Shown here one piece after another: positions 57,680 through 64,000 of a DNA stretch of 64,000 nt (the stretch's first letter is position 1; every line of letters starts with the position of its first letter). The stretch is from Aspidiotus rigidus. Lineage: Eukaryota; Arthropoda; Insecta; Hemiptera; Diaspididae. The position numbers were made by a program, and so were the translations under genes. The stretch lies in NCBI GenBank assembly GCA_035079385.1, contig JAVHKY010000015.1, positions 3,782,001-3,846,000 of the forward strand, read 5' to 3'. The notes beneath the pieces are model-generated. The model was not told where the DNA came from and did not search any database. It saw only the letters and a program-made list of their open reading frames with translations.

Positions 57680-57990
57680 GGATGCTTCCTGATCAACAAC
57701 AATTTTGTGATGAAGTGCGTGGTATAGTGAAATATGTGGAGGTGAACTCAAAGATTATTTGGCTAGACAGGGAGCTCATTAAAATTACGTATTTGCGTTG
57801 CACAAAGGGAGGCTTCCAAACCTACCACACAATGAGGAAAAGAAACACATTTTTTGCGTATGTGGATAAGAATGGTCGGTGCAATAGTGGTTTGTCTCTA
57901 AGTAATATTAAAGAGATAGTATGGTATTGAGCACATCTGGTTCCTACCGTTAATAGTTTTCAAAGGAAATTGGTGGAAGAGTGGTGGCGG
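57680..57990 (+). pseudogene. Possible transposase zinc-ribbon remnant (Merlin/ISXO2-like)
   Basis: The frame 57682-57930 reads LRCTKGGFQTYHTMRKRNTF then FA...LSLSNIKEIVWYW after ignoring a stop. The order 'C-x-K-x-G...I/M-R-K-x-T-F-F...L-S-L-x-x-I...Y-W' resembles the N-terminal region of ISXO2/IS1595-type transposases, which includes the eukaryotic Merlin superfamily. The paired cysteines expected upstream and the DDE domain downstream are not seen. A weak call from one short similarity. Confidence 0.3.
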
Positions 57991-58625
57991 TCGATAAATC
58001 CCAATCCTTTCGACGCGTTTAGACCATCTCACTCATGACTGAAATACAAAGTATTCCTGACAATCTTCATCTCGAAGTGATTTTTGCAACGGTGATTTCT
58101 TAACTGATATTTTACAGCATATCCACGAGTGAGCGTGTAGGTATAGCATATTGTACCGGTACCGATACGACCTTGAGGTTGCCAGCTGACCAGACAGCGG
58201 ACATTTTTTCTGAAAAAGCCACCGATAAAACAGGTTCCCTGATAAGAAGTTCTAGACTACGCGTCTTTGAAGGAGACATGTTAGCTTTTTTGGTGGTATT
58301 CCTTCTAGACGCAAAGCAAATACTGTTTCCTGATTGGTGCAATTTGGTCAAAAAAGTGTGAAGGTTTGAGAGGAATTTTTCCAGTTGAATTAAACCAAAA
58401 CATATTGCATGAAGATCACAACTTTTATTTTCTACAGTTTTCTATATAAACAATATGTATTCAGGAAAGTAGAGTTGATACCATTCTAGACATCGCTACT
58501 GGTGTTTGTACCGAATTCCGAGTACGCGAATTGAAAAACTTTTGATCTTTAACGAGCCAAGGAACTCAAGTCATCTTGAAAATTAAGTATGAACGAGATC
58601 GAGTTAACTCGTTCCTCAATTTTAT

Positions 58626-59190
58626 GGTTGAACATATTATTAAAAAGGTTTGTACTCAAGAGAGTAGCGTTTTACAAAAGATACTGCACAGAACAAGCAG
58701 CCGCGGGCGCTTTCGGATAATTAACCATCTTCTAAGCGTAAGTGAACGGAAGCGACTGAACCCAACATCAACGAAGACAAAGGAACACGAGATGAAATTC
58801 ATGATTGAACTAGCGAGTCATCAAATTGTGAATCATTCTCATACACTAATTCAATCAATCCCTCATCAGGAATGTACCTGTTTAGAACAGTGACGTCTTC
58901 ATTATTCCGGTGTCTAATAATTTCTATATTTTCCAAAGCCAGCCGCTTGAAGTACGAATTCTCCCTATGGAGGAGGGCCTCAGAACCTTCCTTAAACTTA
59001 TGGCCACTCTCAATTAAATGATCGGAGAATGTCGATTTACCCAATTTACCCTTCTCGCAAGCCTTTTTATGCTCAGCTACCCGAATCTGGAGCTGGCGGC
59101 CCGTCATTCCTACGTAGATACCCGAGCAATCGTTGCACGCTACACTATAAACTCCACTCCTCTCGGCCACAGGAACGGGGTCATTTAATC
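58626..59190. repeat. PLE inverted arm, left (3' end of the main PLE)
   Basis: This segment contains the last about 130 codons and the 3' flank of the minus-strand PLE. It is the inverted copy of 61110-61668, at roughly 93-95% identity by eye ('aggtttgtactcaagagagtagc', 'gaacccaacatcaacgaagac' and the whole GIY-YIG end are shared). Confidence 0.82.
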
Positions 59191-61057
59191 TTACAAATAA
59201 ACTTTTAACCGTGTTAGGATTATAAAATGCTGGCCGGAATCCAAAAGGGCGGAGGACACGTCCCAATTTCAAAGAGAACTTGCCCAGGGAAGGAATTCTA
59301 ATCCATCTCTTTCTACTGTCTAGATGGTCCCTAGGGAGGGAGGTTGTGGAATCGAGGCATTTTCTAGTGAGCTTGCTCCGGACCATTAGGTCAACATCCA
59401 CTCTAACTTGATTCACCCTGGCTAGGTGCTTAATAGTCAGAAGTTCCTTTTGGAAAATCGCCTGATTCAAAGGTATTTGAGTCAGTCGATGAATTAGGCT
59501 ACTGAAAGCCGCAATCTTATGGGCAGTAGGACAAAAGGACGATCCGTGGATAACAATATCGGTCGACGTTTGCTTTCTATAAATACCAAACTCATGGATA
59601 CCATCATTAATAGAGATGGACAAATCCAAAAAGTTTATTGATAAGCCACCGATTTCCAATGTAAATTTTATGGAAGGGTATTGGCTATTTAAATAATTGA
59701 AGAACTCACTCAGGAGTTCCACAGGACCGGTCCACGCACATAATACGTCGTCCACGTACCGATGCCAGCAGTAGACGTGACTCAAGAACACCTGGCCGGA
59801 GGAAAATAAATCATTTTCAAATTTCGACATAAATACCTCCGAAATGAGCGAACCCAAGGTGGAGCCAATGGGAATCCCCACTTCTTCGGGGAACTCAAAC
59901 AATTTTCCATCAAACTTACAAAAATTAGGGGACCAGCAGATATTTAGAAGGGCAAAGAATTCCGCAAATTCTTCGTGAGGAACGTTAGCTTTAACTAGTA
60001 ACTCGCCCATATGTTGCATGGCTACGGCCTTTGGAATGTGAGGAAATAAACCTACAACATCAAAAGAACATAAAGTCGTTACAGGAGGAAGACTGAGGTC
60101 CTTCAACTTATCTGCAAGGAAACCGGAGTTCTTTACTGAGTATGTCGAGTTTACCTCAACTCGAGACTTAAACCAACGATCGATGTATTTTGCTAAGGTA
60201 TAAGTAGGTGACGAAACGAATGATACAACTGACCGCATTGGAATACCTTTTTTGTGAACTTTTGGCAACCCATAAGGGAGGGGAGGAACCGGATTGGGTT
60301 CCAAGATGGCATTTTTAGTCAAGGGGCTTTTGATAATAAATTGACTACTATTCACGAGATTCCTCACTTCCTTGATAAAATGTGGAAAATTGAAAAGTGC
60401 ATTTTCTTGGGCACCACACTGCCTGAACACGTCGTAAACTCCAGATACGTAGGAGGACTTATTCATAATTACGACGGCATTACTTTTATCTGCCTTCGTA
60501 AGGATTAACCCCTCCTCCCTGACCTTCCTCTTTAGGCCTAGAATCAAGTCATTGCAAGCATTACTCATCAGAGGGAGGGGGGTACTGCAGATCATTCCGG
60601 CACACTTCTTCTGGATATTTACCCCAGGTCCAATCTTCACTGTGAGGTCCGCCACGACGTTTGCGAGGGTCTCTTGATTTTTGAGGGGAGGTAGCCCAAA
60701 CTTTAGTCCCTTCTCCAAGAGGGTCAATTCGTCTTTATTAAACTCAACTCTACTGTAGTTGATGATACGCGGCTGAAACTGTTGGACAATTCCATCCTCA
60801 GCACAATCTTCTTTCTCAGCCGAGGCTTTTGCACTGAGGAGGGAATCAATTTTGCCATTTTTCTTTTCTTTTAATTCCCGTTCAAAATCACGACAACCTT
60901 CATTAACGGATTTTATAAACGAATCAAACTCACCACGATGAAGGAAGGAAGCCAACCTCGAATGGACTAAAAGGTTGAGCCTTGTAGTGACATTGAGCTG
61001 TCCATACCACCTTCTCAATTCCGTTCTGATCCATTTGACCGTTATGAAGTTCTCCAA
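58799..61057 (-). CDS. Penelope-like element protein: reverse transcriptase + GIY-YIG endonuclease
   Basis: PLEs copy RNA into DNA at a nicked target with a telomerase-related RT, and many carry a C-terminal GIY-YIG nuclease. About 752 codons are open on the minus strand. In order (approximate residues): LTKADKSNAVVIMNKSSY (about 190), PLPYGLPKVHKKGIPMRSVV (about 270), CSFDVVGLFPHIP with the first catalytic Asp (about 338), GIPIGSTLGSLISEVFMSKF (about 400), RYVDDVLCAW (about 433, catalytic YVDD), SINFLDLSI (about 470), then GVYSVACNDCSGIYVGMTGR (about 634, GIY-YIG core), R-x-x-E-H-K-K, and FSDHLIESGHKF. The frame opens without an ATG (a TTG at 61057), and sequence further upstream runs into the inverted arm, so the N-terminus is probably truncated. 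No stop or frameshift is seen in this copy; it may be recently active. Confidence 0.9.
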   Translation of the reverse strand: MENFITVKWIRTELRRWYGQLNVTTRLNLLVHSRLASFLHRGEFDSFIKSVNEGCRDFERELKEKKNGKIDSLLSAKASAEKEDCAEDGIVQQFQPRIINYSRVEFNKDELTLLEKGLKFGLPPLKNQETLANVVADLTVKIGPGVNIQKKCAGMICSTPLPLMSNACNDLILGLKRKVREEGLILTKADKSNAVVIMNKSSYVSGVYDVFRQCGAQENALFNFPHFIKEVRNLVNSSQFIIKSPLTKNAILEPNPVPPLPYGLPKVHKKGIPMRSVVSFVSSPTYTLAKYIDRWFKSRVEVNSTYSVKNSGFLADKLKDLSLPPVTTLCSFDVVGLFPHIPKAVAMQHMGELLVKANVPHEEFAEFFALLNICWSPNFCKFDGKLFEFPEEVGIPIGSTLGSLISEVFMSKFENDLFSSGQVFLSHVYCWHRYVDDVLCAWTGPVELLSEFFNYLNSQYPSIKFTLEIGGLSINFLDLSISINDGIHEFGIYRKQTSTDIVIHGSSFCPTAHKIAAFSSLIHRLTQIPLNQAIFQKELLTIKHLARVNQVRVDVDLMVRSKLTRKCLDSTTSLPRDHLDSRKRWIRIPSLGKFSLKLGRVLRPFGFRPAFYNPNTVKSLFVRLNDPVPVAERSGVYSVACNDCSGIYVGMTGRQLQIRVAEHKKACEKGKLGKSTFSDHLIESGHKFKEGSEALLHRENSYFKRLALENIEIIRHRNNEDVTVLNRYIPDEGLIELVYENDSQFDDSLVQS

Positions 61058-61109
61058 CCTTTTGGTCGTGGAGTCGCAATCAGAATAGAACTGAAATTTA
61101 ACAAAGTTT

Positions 61110-61668
61110 CATAAAAGATCCCGTTCCTGTGGCCGAGTGGAGTGGAGTTTATAGTGTAGCGTGCAACGATTGCTCGAGTATCTACGTAGGAATGACGGGC
61201 CGCCAGCTCCAGATTCGGGTAGCTGAGCATAAAAAGGCTTGGGAGAAGGGAAATTGGGTGAATCGGCATTCTCCGATCATTTAATTGAGAGTGGCCATAA
61301 GTTTAAGGAAGGTTCTGAAGCTCTCGTCCATAGGGAGGATTCGTACTTCAAGCGGCTGGCTTTGGAAATTATAGAAATTATTAGACACCGGAATAATGAA
61401 GACATCACTGTTCTAAACAGGTATATTCCTGATGAGGGATTGATTGAAATAGTGTATGAGAATGATTCACAATTTGATGACTCGCTAGTTCAATCATGAA
61501 TTTCATCTCGTGTTCCTCTGTCTTCGTTGATGTTGGGTTCAGTCGCTTCCGTTCACTTACGCTTAGAAGATTGTTAATTAACCAAAAGCGCTCGCGGCTG
61601 CTTGTTTTGTGTGGTATCTTTTGTAAAAAGCTACTCTCTTGAGTACAAACCTCTTTAATAATATGAAC
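61110..61668 (+). pseudogene. Inverted partial PLE copy (GIY-YIG end), frameshifted
   Basis: On + this repeats the 3' end of the main PLE: GVYSVACNDCSSIYVGMTGR, QLQIRVAEHKKAWEKG, then, in another frame, FSDHLIESGHKFKEGSEAL and IIRHRNNEDITVLNRYIPDE to the stop at 61497-61499. The shift comes from loss of one T (gagaagggtaaattgggt in the main copy, gagaagggaaattgggt here). It continues into the shared 3' flank to about 61668. It starts about 50 bp from the 5' limit of the main open frame, so the two copies are head to head. Such flanking partial copies are a known feature of Penelope-type elements. Confidence 0.85.
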
Positions 61669-62798
61669 GAGATGTTGGTTTTCATAGCTGGCTGTGGATA
61701 GATTTAGGACGCCCCCCTTTCTCCTTCGTTCCGAGTAAATACGACCAGTTGAATAAAACTCTTTTACCAAAATTTGAAATTCCGGCGCGATCTTTTGATG
61801 ATGTCAGATTTTATTTATAGTGTGATCATGAATGAGTCATTTCTTGTTTGTATTTTGTAAAACCAGTTTCATTGTGAACATTTTTCTACGCATCGTTGGT
61901 TACGATAGGTCAATGACGAAAAGATGAATAAGCCCATCGATATTTCTCGTAGGGCTAACCTCAGGTAAATACACGTGCTATGAAGTCATCTTTGATTTGC
62001 TCGAAATATGGAAGGAGGCATAGTGGAGCCGGTCTTCCGTACTACAGAAAATGGTTTTTCAAAAATTCTTATGGACGATGGCTTGCAATGAAACAATCAT
62101 CAACCTGTACGCGAAATATATCCAATCGACTTGTAGAAAGAAAGTACATGAGCAACGTGAATCTGTCCTGATTTTTTAGACGAAGAAGCTCTGCTCTAAC
62201 TAGCCGTGGATTGATTAAAAAAATAAATTCCTTGTTATGCAAGAATTCACGTTTTAATGAAAAAAATTTACTCTAGTCGTAGTATATAACTGATTTAAAT
62301 TTCAAAAATTGAATTATTTTGGCGACAATTTGCCATCACGGTTGTCGCGTACATACATGTACTTCCCGTCCATCCCTCGTGAAACATTTTTATTTTAAGC
62401 AAATTGGTTTAATTGAAAGATCGCGTGTTACACCACTTTTCTTCGTGTTCATACAGAGAGAAAAAAAAAAAGATTAAATCATGACTTGTTTTCGTCCCGC
62501 ATATTGCAAAACCGGAACGAATAATCACCGTAATTGACTTTTAGCCCAACGTTGACATTACAGTGAGTTTTACTCGACACCATGCATGACAGTGTGGACC
62601 TAATGATACTATTTCATTTAGAATGTTCAACGAAATTAAAATACGAAAAAACGAACATTCTCAATGGCATGTTTCGCCGATATACTCCAAAAACACGAGA
62701 TGACATCATCGTCGCGTCGTACTCGCTCTTCCTTTATTGCCTACAGGTAGTGATGAGAATGTAATTGATACGAATCTCTTTTTTTGTAATTTTTACAG
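61669..62798. other. Last part of ITPK1 intron 2, no recognised feature
   Basis: About 1.1 kb between the PLE arm and ITPK1 exon 3. A short phrase CCAGTTGAATAAAAC at 61742-61757 echoes CCAGTTGAATTAAAC at about 58381, in direct orientation on the far side of the PLE, and could mark an outer repeat. A T-rich tract precedes the exon 3 acceptor. Short frames (61980-62171, 62582-62764) are not supported. Confidence 0.35.
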
Positions 62799-62888
62799 AT
62801 TGATTTGGATAAACCATTAGAAAACCAAGGCCCATTCAACGTAATCGTCCATAAATTGACCGAGTACATTGCTAGAAACGATTCGGAG
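62799..62888 (+). CDS. ITPK1: ITPK1 exon 3 (30 codons)
   Basis: The acceptor is TTTTTACAG|ATTGAT and the donor TCGGAG|GTAAGC; the exon is exactly 90 bp, phase 0 at both ends. It reads IDLDKPLENQGPFNVIVHKL then TEYIARNDSE, aligning with the ITPK1 segment in humans that contains EEQGPLDVIIHKLTD. Lys60 of the joined protein corresponds to human Lys59, a substrate-phosphate contact. The exon continues exons 1-2 (37632-37841) without a gap. The ATP-grasp exons must lie beyond 64000. Confidence 0.9.
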
Positions 62889-64000
62889 GTAAGCGGAAGT
62901 ATACATTTCGTAAAATGAAATAAAGTTAGTATTTTCTTTACATCCTCTTTTTTCCCTCATGCGAAAAAAAAAAAAAAAAGGGGGAAAAAGTGGACGTTAA
63001 AATGTAGTGTCATTAAGTGGACTGTTTTATTTATAGAAGACGTATTAAGTTCTCCATTTGAAGTAGAATTTTACATGCAGTATGTAGCATCGCGTCACAC
63101 ACGTTTTCCATTTGCCTTGATTCAGTTGGCACGTGGTAAATGAGCTCACTGTAACGCTTCTTTGCATTTGCTTACCAGCAAGCCGTAGTAACCCCGATTC
63201 AATGAGCTTATTTAAGACTCGGTGACAAATTCTCCTATATTCTGTATACTACATATATGGCGTATTAAAGAAACTGGCTACTCGATTGCCAGGCTTTTTT
63301 AGGTCTAGTAATTGGAGGATGTAGACAGCTGCTTCAGAAATTGAAATTTCTCTAGACCTAGGACAACTTTCATATCTTCTAACTCTTCTGTGCCCCTTTT
63401 CGACTGTATTATCCTTAAGACTTTTTTGAAGCTTCTTACTCTTCTTTGACCTGTGGCTCGATTGATTTCTATCCTTTTGTGGCTCTCACCATCAGAACTT
63501 TTTGGAGTACATCTGACACCTGAAATGTTCGTTTGAGTTTTGAGTCTTTTGATCTCATCAGTGAGATCTAGCATGTATCACTCTACGGCACTGATTTACA
63601 TAGTGAATGACGAAAATACCTCGCTTTCGAACTTTTTTTTTTCATTATATTTGAGGAGTTATCTATCAAAAGGGCATCCGTTCCATAAGAATTACATTGA
63701 TCGCGTGCCTTCCAACAGATAACTCCTCTTTTATCGTTGACGGAAAAATTTAACGACTCACTGAGGTGGTCTGATGGGATACTTTAGGAAAAGGCAGAGT
63801 AACGCGCGTGTTTCGTTCAACAGTAAAGGTACTTTTGCCGAATACGGAAGAGGTATCTGAACAATACGAGTGAGGACATGGGCTGGCGGCAGCCGTATTC
63901 AGGCGTTGCGTCATTGTTGATCATCAGACCTCCCGATTTCAATGACTGATAACGGTTTATGCTAGGTGGCAGAGCATTAAGGGCTGAAATATACTCACGA
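62889..64000 (+). other. Start of ITPK1 intron 3, no recognised feature
   Basis: Begins GTAAGC. I looked for the next ITPK1 exon (family pattern around 'D-P-L-x-x-v-x-x-L-L-D-R-x-x-S/T-Y') and did not find it. An A-rich tract lies at about 62966-62981. A minus-strand frame at 63305-63574 has no recognisable domain. Confidence 0.4.

Overview
This 64 kb window is AT-rich animal genomic DNA. Its coding genes carry spliceosomal GT-AG introns, many of them only 50-150 bp, and most of the rest is transposon-derived. The repertoire (Spindly, a SENP6/7-type SUMO protease, ITPK1, Penelope-like and MULE elements, many hAT/Harbinger-like MITEs) fits an arthropod. A hemipteran such as a scale insect or aphid relative is my guess, but no marker here settles it.

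Three host genes can be built exon by exon with every splice phase agreeing. (1) A SENP6/SENP7-like (Ulp2/verloren type) deSUMOylating protease lies on + at 25422-32007: 21 exons, 1306 aa. (2) A Spindly homologue lies on - at 36590-33036: 8 exons, 392 aa, with a clear Spindly box. It converges on the protease gene, and the two poly(A) signals are about 50 bp apart. (3) The 5' part of ITPK1 (inositol tris/tetrakisphosphate kinase) lies on +, with exons at 37632-37729, 37817-37841 and 62799-62888. It is divergent from Spindly, and its intron 2 is 24,957 bp long, so everything from 37842 to 62798 is ITPK1 intron.

Repeats, left to right: the end of a TIR element (1-91); a TGACGTCA-rich dispersed repeat (100-700, with at least eight relatives further on); a decayed Penelope-like element (PLE, 1000-2330, -); a roughly 190 bp tandem array (5010-7260); a 4.36 kb foldback element (10419-14782) whose core is a 307 bp tandem repeat organised in 920 bp higher-order units carrying heat-shock-element-like sequences, with a 199 bp Harbinger-like MITE in its right arm; a foldback (17710-18110); a second decayed PLE (18870-19755, +) interrupted by a 131 bp MITE; and a 136 bp hairpin (22068-22203).

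Inside the ITPK1 intron: a decayed LINE (40640-43400, -) split by a 1195 bp MULE with an 8 bp TSD; a long AAAT microsatellite; a 776 bp hAT-type element with two 42 bp minisatellites and a perfect 8 bp TSD; a triplicated 123 bp repeat; a 209 bp hAT MITE and a 622 bp foldback, both nested in TGACGTCA-rich repeats; an RTE-like LINE fragment inside a TIR element; and a nearly intact PLE (RT plus GIY-YIG, 58799-61057, -) flanked by inverted copies of its own 3' end.

No rRNA, tRNA or CRISPR array was recognised. Stretches with no recognised content are listed as such.
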